DNA of 64,000 nt from an uncultured Lacinutrix sp. (lineage in GTDB: Bacteria > Bacteroidota > Bacteroidia > Flavobacteriales > Flavobacteriaceae). Where the stretch lies: the NCBI GenBank assembly GCA_937129145.1, contig CAKZMU010000009.1, forward strand, positions 16,551-80,550, read 5' to 3'. The notes under the pieces are model-generated. The model worked only from the letters and a program-made list of their open reading frames with translations. It was not told where the DNA came from and did no database searches. This document shows positions 9,961 to 17,806 of the stretch, piece by piece. Each line of letters begins with the position of its first letter. Positions within the stretch are counted from its first letter, which is position 1. A program made the translations under genes and the position numbers.

Positions 9961-11219
9961 GTTTCAGTTTCTGACTTTGGTTCTGTTAGTTTTTTAACGA
10001 TTGGCTCAACCGTTAAACCTTGCCCTATTATAGAAAATGCAACAATTATATAGGTGACTACCAAAAACAACTCTTTATGCATTTCTTGAGTTAAGCTTAA
10101 GGCTAAAGCGATTGAAATACCGCCTCTTAAACCTCCCCAAGTCATGATGATATTTGTATTTGGAACAAATTCCAATTTCTTATCAAAAAACTTAATAGGA
10201 CCCCAAAGTGATACAAAACGCACCAACAATACAATTGGAATACCCAATAATCCTGCAAAAATATAACTGCCATCAAGTGTAAGTACTAGCATTTCCATGC
10301 CAATCATAACAAATAGTATGGTGTTTAAAAACACATCTATCAATTCCCAGAATTTGTCAACATACATCTCGGTAATTTTAGACATGGCTGAACTTCTAAC
10401 AGTATCATTACCAACAATTAGTCCTGCAGTAACCATTGCTAATGGCGCAGACATGTGCAAATTTTGCGCTACGTGAGTTCCTCCCATAACCGCAGCAAGA
10501 GTAATAATTACTTCTATTTCGTAATCATCGATAGAACGCATCATTCTGTAGGTAATCCATCCTAAAATAGCGCCTAATAAAATACCTCCTATGACTTCTA
10601 CACCAAACAATTTTACAATCTCCATGACCTCAACATTTCCAGTTGGTGAAGATGCAATATTGAATATCGTTAAAAATATAACTACACCAACACCATCGTT
10701 GAACAACGATTCTCCAACTATTTTGGTTTCTAATTTTTTTGGCGCACCTGCTTTCTTTAAAATACCCAGAACCGCAATTGGGTCAGTCGGGGAAATTAAT
10801 GCTCCAAATAGCAAACAGTAAATAAAATCTACCTGTAAGCCAATAAGTTGAAGCACATAAAACATGATAATTCCCACTAAAAATGTTGACATCAACACAC
10901 CTAAAGTTGCAAACACAAATACAGGCCATCGTTGTACTTTTAATTGTGCGAAATTGGTGTGCAATGCGCCCGCAAACAGTAAGAAACTTAGCATAATATC
11001 CAACAAGACCGTTTTAAAATCTATCTGAGAAATCAGTTCTTTTTCCCTTACTAATAAAGTGTCATCAAACTGACCTATGGCAACAATAACTAGAGTAAAA
11101 ACGATAGTTATAATCATTAACCCAATGGTGATTGGCAATTTTAAAAACCTGACATTTATGTATCCAAAAACGGCTGATAAAACCGTTAAAATTGCTGCTA
11201 TCGAAAAATAATCCATCAT
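9957..11219 (-). CDS. CPA1-family cation:proton antiporter
   Basis: 420 residues with about 12 membrane segments. The family signatures [16 protein letters not shown] and [14 protein letters not shown] contain the ion-binding acidic residues of CPA1 (NhaP-like) Na+/H+ exchangers. [13 protein letters not shown] near the C-terminus is also typical. There is no long cytoplasmic regulatory tail. The role is sodium or potassium extrusion and pH homeostasis, fitting a marine lifestyle. It starts one base after the DinB-like gene stop, so the two are probably co-transcribed. Confidence 0.9.
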   Translation of the reverse strand: MMDYFSIAAILTVLSAVFGYINVRFLKLPITIGLMIITIVFTLVIVAIGQFDDTLLVREKELISQIDFKTVLLDIMLSFLLFAGALHTNFAQLKVQRWPVFVFATLGVLMSTFLVGIIMFYVLQLIGLQVDFIYCLLFGALISPTDPIAVLGILKKAGAPKKLETKIVGESLFNDGVGVVIFLTIFNIASSPTGNVEVMEIVKLFGVEVIGGILLGAILGWITYRMMRSIDDYEIEVIITLAAVMGGTHVAQNLHMSAPLAMVTAGLIVGNDTVRSSAMSKITEMYVDKFWELIDVFLNTILFVMIGMEMLVLTLDGSYIFAGLLGIPIVLLVRFVSLWGPIKFFDKKLEFVPNTNIIMTWGGLRGGISIALALSLTQEMHKELFLVVTYIIVAFSIIGQGLTVEPIVKKLTEPKSETET

Positions 11220-11220
11220 A

Positions 11221-11676
11221 TTATAATGCGCGTTTTAATGCTAAAATATATCCTAAATGTATCCCTTCATGAAAATTATTGAATGCTATGGCTTCTTCAA
11301 CATTTGTCATGGTGCTGTTTGTAGATGTGGTATACGTATTATAGGTTTTAAACAAACCATTTTTGTAATCCGCTTTTGTTTGTTCCAACGTTGAAAACAG
11401 TAAATTTTTTATCTCATTAACTTCTTGTTGAGTCACATCACCTTCAGCTTTTGTTCCTTTTCTATATTTGGCTACCAACGCATCACTAACCAACATTGGC
11501 AAGTTTGATAAACTATACACTAAAAGTTGTTGCGTTACAATTACATGCGCCAAATTCCAAATGATATTGTTGTTGAATCCTTTAGGAACTTTATTGAGTT
11601 CTTCCAAAGTGCATTTATCAAAAAATGTGCTTAAAATATGTCGGTTTTTTAAAGTAATATCGAATTCGTAATCCAT
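11221..11676 (-). CDS. DinB-family (four-helix, metal-binding) protein
   Basis: 151-residue helical protein. Histidines in WNLAHVIV and in the C-terminal [17 protein letters not shown] match the metal-binding triad positions of the DinB/YfiT fold. Members include thiol-dependent S-transferases and damage-inducible proteins, but the substrate here is unknown. This is not DNA polymerase IV, which is encoded separately at 33127. It lies immediately upstream of the antiporter on the same strand. Confidence 0.82.
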   Translation of the reverse strand: MDYEFDITLKNRHILSTFFDKCTLEELNKVPKGFNNNIIWNLAHVIVTQQLLVYSLSNLPMLVSDALVAKYRKGTKAEGDVTQQEVNEIKNLLFSTLEQTKADYKNGLFKTYNTYTTSTNSTMTNVEEAIAFNNFHEGIHLGYILALKRAL

Positions 11677-11744
11677 TTTATTTGATTAAAAATATAAGTA
11701 TTGATTGTAATTGATTTTCTTTGTAAAGTTAATGTTTGTTTATA

Positions 11745-12101
11745 ATGAAAAAAATATACTTTTTAAAAACTTGTAATACGTGTATGCGTATTATTAAAGA
11801 ACTCAATTTACCTTCAAATTTTGTGTTTCAAGATATAAAGGAAGAACCAATAACGGTATCTCAGCTAGAAGAACTGCATCAATTAACAGGTAGTTATGAA
11901 GCGTTGTTTAGTAAAAGAGCAAAGCTTTATAGAGAAATGGGTTTAAAAAATCAATCGCTAAAAGAAGCCGATTTTAAACACTACATTCTAGACCACTATA
12001 CATTTTTAAAGCGTCCAGTAATTATTTTAGACGACCAAATTTTTATTGGTAACTCACAAAAAACCATTAAAGCAGCCAAGACTGAAATAGAAAAATTGTA
12101 G
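11745..12101 (+). CDS. ArsC/Spx-family thioredoxin-fold protein
   Basis: 118 residues from the ATG at 11745; a TTG nine bases upstream is less likely. It opens MKKIYFLKTCNTCMRII, an ArsC-like fold with a CxxC (CNTC) pair rather than the single-cysteine CX5R arsenate pocket. FSKRAKLYREM and KRPVIILDDQIFIG are ArsC/YffB-type segments. Arsenate reduction is therefore uncertain; a redox or regulatory role is equally possible. No ars genes are nearby. Confidence 0.82.
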   Translation: MKKIYFLKTCNTCMRIIKELNLPSNFVFQDIKEEPITVSQLEELHQLTGSYEALFSKRAKLYREMGLKNQSLKEADFKHYILDHYTFLKRPVIILDDQIFIGNSQKTIKAAKTEIEKL

Positions 12102-12138
12102 TTTGTAGGGTTTTAAAAATTTAGAGACTAATACTGCA

Positions 12139-13290
12139 ATGAGCCACTTAAACGTCGTTACTTACAACTCTGTAAACCATATTTCATCGCAACAATGGGA
12201 TGGGTTAGAGTGTACAAACAATGTATATTTTAGTCCTGAATTTTTAAAGTCGTTTGAGGTTGCAAATCCAAGAATAGATTTTAAATACATTATTGTTGAA
12301 GACAATAACAAAGCTGTTGCCTTGGCGCTTATTCAAACCATTGAGTTAGGTGTAGATGTCATCCTAAAAAACATCAAATTAGCAAGTTGGTTAAAGAAAC
12401 TATTTCATGGGTTGTTCTGTAATAATTCTATGAAAATTATGACCAATGGCAATATTTTTTTAAGCGGTGAACATGGTCTTTATTTAAAAAAAGGCATAGA
12501 CAAAATCCAAGCTTTAGGTGCTATTGCCAGTGAAATCAATATTATAGCCAAAAACACTAAACCACTTCATGCTATAGTTTTAAAAGACTTTTTACAAGAC
12601 TCCTTACAGTTGACCAATCATTTTGAAAATTACGATTTTACGGCGATGCGTGTAGAGCCTAATTTAATTTTAAAACTACATAGTGGTTGGGAATCTTTTG
12701 ATGATTATAAAAAAGATTTAAAATCAAAATATCGTGTAAAAGTTAATAAAGCCGATGCCACAAGTAGCTCTTTAAAGGCTCGATTATTTAATGAGGAAGA
12801 TTTTGCAACTTACAAGGATGAGCTTCAAAAACTTTATGAAAACACCATTGCCAATGCCGATTTTAACGCCCAAGTTTTAAATTTAGACACCTACATTCAT
12901 TTACGTGCAATATTCCATGATGACTTTATAGTAAAAGCCTATTTTTATGAAGATAAACTGGTTGGCTTCCTTTCTGCTTTAGCCAATAACAATCATTTGG
13001 ATGCTCATTTTATTGGTTTGAATTATGACTTGAACAGGCAACATGCTATTTACCCGAGAATTTTAAATGACTATGTGCGTATTGGTATTGAAAAACGTGT
13101 GTCACATATTAATTTTGGTAGAACAGCCTCAGAAATAAAAACAACTATCGGTGCTACTCCTGTTAATTTAACTTGCTATATAAAACACAAAAGGTCTTTT
13201 TTAAACAGTATTATTAAATTTATAATTAAGCGTGTTAAACTAAAGGAATTTAAGCAGCATCACCCTTTTAAAACAAAAAAAGAGGCCTAA
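12139..13290 (+). CDS. GNAT/FemAB-like acyltransferase
   Basis: 383 residues. The C-terminal half looks like a FemAB/GNAT acyl-transfer domain: KSKYRVKVNKA, DLNRQHAIYPRILNDYVRIGI and the ending HINFGRTASEIKTTIGA resemble peptidoglycan bridge or exopolysaccharide acyltransferases (Acetyltransf_6/DUF482 group). The N-terminus YFSPEFLKSFEVANP also fits that group. No signal peptide is visible. The acceptor is unknown. Its stop codon lies inside a terminator hairpin at 13275-13299. Confidence 0.72.
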   Translation: MSHLNVVTYNSVNHISSQQWDGLECTNNVYFSPEFLKSFEVANPRIDFKYIIVEDNNKAVALALIQTIELGVDVILKNIKLASWLKKLFHGLFCNNSMKIMTNGNIFLSGEHGLYLKKGIDKIQALGAIASEINIIAKNTKPLHAIVLKDFLQDSLQLTNHFENYDFTAMRVEPNLILKLHSGWESFDDYKKDLKSKYRVKVNKADATSSSLKARLFNEEDFATYKDELQKLYENTIANADFNAQVLNLDTYIHLRAIFHDDFIVKAYFYEDKLVGFLSALANNNHLDAHFIGLNYDLNRQHAIYPRILNDYVRIGIEKRVSHINFGRTASEIKTTIGATPVNLTCYIKHKRSFLNSIIKFIIKRVKLKEFKQHHPFKTKKEA

Positions 13291-13299
13291 GCCTCTTTT
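13275..13299. terminator. Bidirectional terminator
   Basis: AAAAGAGGC-ctaa-GCCTCTTTT is a perfect stem with A and T flanks, so it can work on both strands. The GNAT-like gene's TAA is the loop. It separates that gene from the convergent DUF1761 gene. Confidence 0.8.
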
Positions 13300-13323
13300 C
13301 TATAATTTATTTCTCAATATTTT

Positions 13324-13767
13324 TTATGGCCAAGCATTAAGCAATCCTGCCATTAAGGCAAACGTTAAAACCCAGTAGCCAACATTAATCAAGACGTATT
13401 TTGCCGATTTCATTTCGAACAACGCATTTGTGGCAAAAACAGGTAACACCACAGCCAAGGCTACTAATGCGCCATGAAAAGCACCATGTTTAAAAGTCAT
13501 AAATTCGCCTTCAGGTCCATGAGGCATTCCAGGACCTCCACCTGTCATTACTTGCGCCCAAAGAAAAAATCCTGCTAGAAACGCAAAAACAACCGCTAAC
13601 CCATAGGTTTTACCAGGGTTCATGCTTTTTGCTTTTTCTTCGGTCATACCAGTTTCTTTCATCCAAGCAGTTCCAAAAACTTTAGGGTGGTACCAAGTAA
13701 ATCCAGTCACTAATGGGATGATTGCTGCTACAATTAGAGCAATCCAATTAATATCAAATTCTTCCAT
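13324..13767 (-). CDS. DUF1761 membrane protein
   Basis: 147 residues with four likely membrane segments (about 8-25, 53-72, 97-115, 125-143). WYHPKVFGTAWMKETGMTEE after the first helix and HGAFHGALVAL in the third are characteristic of DUF1761. Function is unknown. It looks monocistronic, ending at the shared bidirectional terminator. Confidence 0.85.
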   Translation of the reverse strand: MEEFDINWIALIVAAIIPLVTGFTWYHPKVFGTAWMKETGMTEEKAKSMNPGKTYGLAVVFAFLAGFFLWAQVMTGGGPGMPHGPEGEFMTFKHGAFHGALVALAVVLPVFATNALFEMKSAKYVLINVGYWVLTFALMAGLLNAWP

Positions 13768-13820
13768 AATAATATTTGTTTAGTTAGTATATTATGGTAT
13801 CAAGTTAGTGAAAAATCTTT

Positions 13821-14309
13821 TTATGCTTGATTTTCAGGTAAATCAATAGGCTTTTTAATTAAACTTTTAGTATCATCTTTCGTGAGGATTTTAAAGTTTT
13901 TTGTTCTTGGGAAAGACTCTGTTTTTTGTAATAACTCTTTAGGTATTCTTCCAAATCTACGTGTTTTTAAATCCATCCATGAGAATAACATTTCGGCATT
14001 CGCCAAATTTTTACCATCATCATTATAAAAGTTATGTTCAATTTTTATGAAACGCCCATCTTCACTCATTCCAGAGACTTCTAAAGTTACTCTTATGTTG
14101 TCATCAAGACCAATTTCTTTATAATAATAGACATGTTCGTACATAACTATTGGCCCTAAACCATAACTATTAATAACCTCTAAACTCAGTCCATGACTTG
14201 TTAAAAAACCTATTCTGGTATGGCTCATATATTCTACATAGGTTGAGTTTCCTAAATGTGCGTTGGCATCTAAATCATTCCACCTAATTTCAAACTCTTT
14301 TACATACAT
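13821..14309 (-). CDS. Hotdog-fold acyl-CoA thioesterase (4HBT/YbgC type)
   Basis: 162 residues with a single hotdog domain. IRWNDLDANAHLGNSTYVEY carries the aspartate and His/Asn positions of the 4-hydroxybenzoyl-CoA thioesterase family, and YYYKEIGLDDNIRVTLEVSGM continues the fold. It probably hydrolyses an acyl-CoA or acyl-ACP; the substrate is unknown. It is divergent from the yicC operon across a ~100-base promoter region. Confidence 0.85.
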   Translation of the reverse strand: MYVKEFEIRWNDLDANAHLGNSTYVEYMSHTRIGFLTSHGLSLEVINSYGLGPIVMYEHVYYYKEIGLDDNIRVTLEVSGMSEDGRFIKIEHNFYNDDGKNLANAEMLFSWMDLKTRRFGRIPKELLQKTESFPRTKNFKILTKDDTKSLIKKPIDLPENQA

Positions 14310-14383
14310 ATATTCATATTTTACGGTAAAGTTAATATTTACGCTTTATGTTTCAATTTAATAACATTAATAAGTGATTTAAT

Positions 14384-14391
14384 TATCTTTG
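14384..14391 (+). promoter_or_regulatory. Candidate -7 box for the yicC-gmk-nadD operon
   Basis: TATCTTTG matches TAnnTTTG exactly, 21 bases upstream of the yicC ATG, the common spacing in flavobacteria. No clear -33 TTTG lies at the right distance. Confidence 0.6.
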
Positions 14392-14412
14392 TGCAACTTT
14401 TAAATATTACCA

Positions 14413-15270
14413 ATGATACAATCAATGACAGGTTATGGGAAATCTGTGCTACAGTTTCCAACTAAAAAAATTTCTTTAGAAATAAAATCACTCAATAGCA
14501 AAAACCTTGATTTGAATGCACGAATGCCATCGGTATATCGTGAAAAAGAATTACACATTAGAAAACTTATTGCTTCGCATTTGGTTAGAGGCAAAGTTGA
14601 TTTTTCTTTGTATATAGAAGTTACAGGCGAAGAAACTTCTAGTAAAGTAAATACACCTGTTGTGAAAACTTATATAGAACAACTCAAAGGTATTGTTGAT
14701 GGAGATGATACTGAATTACTAAAGATGGCTGTGAGATTCCCTGATGCTTTAAGCACAGAACGTGATGATATTGACGCCGACGAATGGAAGCAAATTGAAG
14801 ATGGTATTAAGGTAACTTTAGAAAAAATTAAAAATTATAGACTTGAAGAAGGGAAAGCCCTAGAAAACGACTTTAACAATAGAGTTAAAAACATTACTGA
14901 TTTACTAGAACAAGTCATAGCCATTGACCCAGAACGTATAGAAAAAGTTAGAGAACGCTTAAGAAAAGGTATTGCTGATTTAAAAGAGAAAGTAGACGAA
15001 AATAGGTTTGAGCAAGAGCTTGTTTACTACATCGAAAAATATGATATCACCGAAGAAAAAGTACGTCTTCACAACCATTTGGAGTATTTTGTAAAATCAT
15101 TGAACTCGACTGATTCCAATGGAAAAAAACTAGGGTTTATTGGCCAAGAAATTGGAAGAGAAATTAATACCATTGGGTCTAAAGCTAATTATGCACCTAT
15201 GCAAAAATTAGTTGTGCAAATGAAAGATGAACTCGAAAAAATTAAAGAGCAATTATTAAACGTACTGTAG
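14413..15270 (+). CDS. YicC/YloC-family endoribonuclease
   Basis: 285 residues, normal for the family. MIQSMTGYGKS at the N-terminus and the C-terminal IGQEIGREINTIGSKAN are the family's most conserved blocks. Characterised members (YicC, YloC) are RNA endonucleases linked to stationary-phase survival. It is first in a three-gene operon: the gmk start lies 2 bases after its stop, an order widely conserved in bacteria. Confidence 0.93.
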   Translation: MIQSMTGYGKSVLQFPTKKISLEIKSLNSKNLDLNARMPSVYREKELHIRKLIASHLVRGKVDFSLYIEVTGEETSSKVNTPVVKTYIEQLKGIVDGDDTELLKMAVRFPDALSTERDDIDADEWKQIEDGIKVTLEKIKNYRLEEGKALENDFNNRVKNITDLLEQVIAIDPERIEKVRERLRKGIADLKEKVDENRFEQELVYYIEKYDITEEKVRLHNHLEYFVKSLNSTDSNGKKLGFIGQEIGREINTIGSKANYAPMQKLVVQMKDELEKIKEQLLNVL

Positions 15271-15272
15271 CT

Positions 15273-15851
15273 ATGAGTCAAGGTAAATTAATTGTGTTTT
15301 CTGCGCCTTCAGGCTCTGGTAAAACGACAATTGTTAAGCATTTGTTGAAACAGCCTGGGCTTAATTTGGAGTTTTCAATTTCTGCGACTTCAAGAGATAA
15401 AAGAGGTGAAGAGATTAACGGAAAAGACTACTACTTTTTATCGGCAAAAGAATTTATTTCAAAAATAAAAAAAGATGAATTTTTAGAATGGGAAGAAGTA
15501 TATCGCGATAATTTTTACGGTACTTTAAAAACCGAAGTGGAGCGTATTTGGGCTCTTGGAAAACATGTTATTTTTGACATAGATGTATCAGGAGGCTTAC
15601 GTATAAAACGAAAATTTCCTGAGCAAACATTGGCAGTATTTGTAAAACCACCAAGCATCGACGAGCTTAAAATAAGACTCAAAAAGCGTAAAACCGAAAG
15701 TGACGATAAAATAAATATGCGTGTTGCAAAAGCATCAGCTGAATTAGCAACAGCACCACTTTTTGATGTGATTATTGAAAATGATTCTTTAGACAAAGCT
15801 CTAGATGAAGCCTACACATTGGTAAATAATTTTGTAAACCCAAACGCTTAA
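15273..15851 (+). CDS. gmk: Guanylate kinase
   Basis: ATP-dependent phosphorylation of GMP to GDP. 192 residues. The P-loop SAPSGSGKTTIVKHL is at about residues 10-25, the GMP-binding SATSRDKRGEEINGKDYYF follows, and FDIDVSGGLRIK is the conserved central region. It is the second gene of the yicC-gmk-nadD operon, with nadD beginning 3 bases after its stop. Confidence 0.97.
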   Translation: MSQGKLIVFSAPSGSGKTTIVKHLLKQPGLNLEFSISATSRDKRGEEINGKDYYFLSAKEFISKIKKDEFLEWEEVYRDNFYGTLKTEVERIWALGKHVIFDIDVSGGLRIKRKFPEQTLAVFVKPPSIDELKIRLKKRKTESDDKINMRVAKASAELATAPLFDVIIENDSLDKALDEAYTLVNNFVNPNA

Positions 15852-15854
15852 AAA

Positions 15855-16433
15855 ATGAAAGTTGGTCTTTACTTTGGTACGTTTAACCCTATTCATGTTG
15901 GTCATTTAACTATTGCCAATCATTTGGCTGAATATAGCGACCTTGACCAAGTATGGTTTGTGGTAACACCACACAGTCCTTTTAAAAAGAAAAGCTCATT
16001 GCTTGATGACCATCAACGCTTGGAAATGGTGTATCTAGCTACAAAAGATTACCCTAAACTAAAAGAAAGCAATATAGAGTTTGGAATGCCTCAACCTAAT
16101 TACACGGTAAATACATTGAGTTATTTGGAAGAAAAATATCCTGATAATGAGTTTGCACTTATTATGGGAGAAGATAACTTAAAGAGTTTTCATAAGTGGA
16201 AAAACTACGAGGTGATTTTGGCAAGACATAGTATTTATATGTATCCAAGAATTTCAGAAGGGACAGTTGACCACCAATTTAAAGACCATCCAAATATTGT
16301 AAAAGTTGATGCACCAATTATGCAACTGTCTTCTACGTTTATAAGAAAATCCATAAAAGCAGGGAAAAACGTAAAACCTATGCTTCCAGAACATGTTTGG
16401 CAATACTTGGACGAAATGAATTTTTATAAATAA
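15855..16433 (+). CDS. nadD: Nicotinate-nucleotide adenylyltransferase
   Basis: Converts nicotinate mononucleotide and ATP to deamido-NAD in NAD synthesis. 192 residues. The nucleotidyltransferase motif GTFNPIHVGHL is at residues 8-18 and the second signature LSSTFIRKSIKAGK is near the C-terminus. It is last in the operon; no strong terminator is visible in the 145 bases before the next gene. Confidence 0.95.
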   Translation: MKVGLYFGTFNPIHVGHLTIANHLAEYSDLDQVWFVVTPHSPFKKKSSLLDDHQRLEMVYLATKDYPKLKESNIEFGMPQPNYTVNTLSYLEEKYPDNEFALIMGEDNLKSFHKWKNYEVILARHSIYMYPRISEGTVDHQFKDHPNIVKVDAPIMQLSSTFIRKSIKAGKNVKPMLPEHVWQYLDEMNFYK

Positions 16434-16578
16434 TACGAATTTGACTTTGTAAGTAAAAACAGCTAATTTCGTTTACTATTGCTTAATTAATTTCTATATT
16501 AAAATGTTGTATATCATTGTATTATGTGCAACCAAACTCTAAAAGGGTGAAATGAGAAAAAACACCAAACACATTTAA

Positions 16579-17667
16579 ATGAATACTCTAATTGTAATTT
16601 TAATATTTGGTTCTCTTCTATTACTTTCATTTTTACTAATAACAAATCCCGTAAAAGTTAATAAAAAAGCTAACTTTTGGTTTGGAGTTGTTCTTTTTCT
16701 TTGGTCTACTTTTTGGCTTGAAGAAATTTTTGCTTTGATACGTTTTGATATTCAAAGTGACCTATTTTGGTTGCCTATTAGGTTTTCTCAATTTTTAACA
16801 CCAATTGTTTTTTATTATAGTATTGCTTATTACGCAAATCCGAATTTTAGATTCAAAAAAAAGGATTTAATGCATGTGGTTTTTCCAATTATACTGCTAG
16901 GAATTTTAGTAGCTAAACACTTTTACATAGATAATACTAACATATCAAAGGCTCTGAATATACTTGTAATTATTCAAGCATTTTATTTTATCATCTTTTC
17001 ATATATCAAAATTCAAAAGCATAAAAAAAGAATACGTTTGTTTTCGTCAAATACTATTCAAATCGACCTCAAATGGATAGAATTTATAATTCTTGCCATA
17101 TTTACCTTAGTTTGCTTTATTGGTATTTATAATTTATTATTTGCTGAAGCAGATTTAAACTTATTTGCAAATATTATATCGTTGTTAATTATATATTTTA
17201 TTGCATATAATTCTCTTAAACAAAAAGAAATTTTCTTATTAGATGAAAATCAACGAAACCTTATTATTACCTCAGAAGAACAATCAGAAACAAAAAAACG
17301 AAAAATAATTTCTGATAGCGAATTGGAATTATTAAAGACAAACCTTTCAGAGCTAATGGATGCTAAGAAGCCCTATTTAGATTCCGAATTATCACTTACA
17401 CATCTTGCTGAATTATTAAACCTTACACCTCATCAATTGTCATATTTAATAAATGTTGGATTTAATGAAAACTTTTTTTGGTTTGTAAACAGGTATAGAG
17501 TTCAAAGGGTTAAAGAACTACTTTTAGATACGCAAAACAATAATAAAACCTTACTTGGTATTGCTTTTGAGTCTGGCTTTAATTCTAAAACGTCGTTTAA
17601 CACAACATTTAAAAAAATTAGCGGACAAACACCTTCAGAATTTAAAAAAAGTCGTTCTTCTTTATAA
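16579..17667 (+). CDS. Membrane-anchored AraC-family transcriptional regulator
   Basis: 362 residues. The N-terminal ~210 residues form about six or seven hydrophobic helices; residues ~255-360 are an HTH_18 AraC-type DNA-binding domain (LTHLAELLNLTPHQLSYLIN, then GIAFESGFNSKTSFNTTFKK ending in GQTPSEFKKS). This layout suggests a membrane sensor that acts directly on DNA. The next gene on the same strand, a TonB receptor, is a natural candidate target. The signal sensed is unknown. Confidence 0.88.
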   Translation: MNTLIVILIFGSLLLLSFLLITNPVKVNKKANFWFGVVLFLWSTFWLEEIFALIRFDIQSDLFWLPIRFSQFLTPIVFYYSIAYYANPNFRFKKKDLMHVVFPIILLGILVAKHFYIDNTNISKALNILVIIQAFYFIIFSYIKIQKHKKRIRLFSSNTIQIDLKWIEFIILAIFTLVCFIGIYNLLFAEADLNLFANIISLLIIYFIAYNSLKQKEIFLLDENQRNLIITSEEQSETKKRKIISDSELELLKTNLSELMDAKKPYLDSELSLTHLAELLNLTPHQLSYLINVGFNENFFWFVNRYRVQRVKELLLDTQNNNKTLLGIAFESGFNSKTSFNTTFKKISGQTPSEFKKSRSSL

Positions 17668-17772
17668 AATCACACTTTTATTGTTTTTTAAGTGCTGATT
17701 ATCAGTATTATATAAAATTTTAAAAATTAGTTCAAGAATATAACTTCGAACATAAAAGCGACCTTTCTCATC

Positions 17773-17780
17773 TACATTTG
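17773..17780 (+). promoter_or_regulatory. Candidate -7 box for the TonB receptor
   Basis: TACATTTG matches TAnnTTTG exactly. It overlaps a possible GTG start at 17780 and lies 26 bases before the ATG at 17807, supporting the ATG. It also suggests the receptor has its own promoter rather than only readthrough from the AraC gene. Confidence 0.55.
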
Positions 17781-17806
17781 TGGTTATAATAACTACAATT
17801 AATTTT

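Noticed and set aside
11221..11676. Polymerase identity suggested by the name DinB
   Set aside because: The protein is the four-helix metal-binding DinB family; DNA polymerase IV is at 33127.
17780..17806. GTG start extending the TonB receptor
   Set aside because: It overlaps a perfect TAnnTTTG box and hides the signal peptide that begins at 17807.
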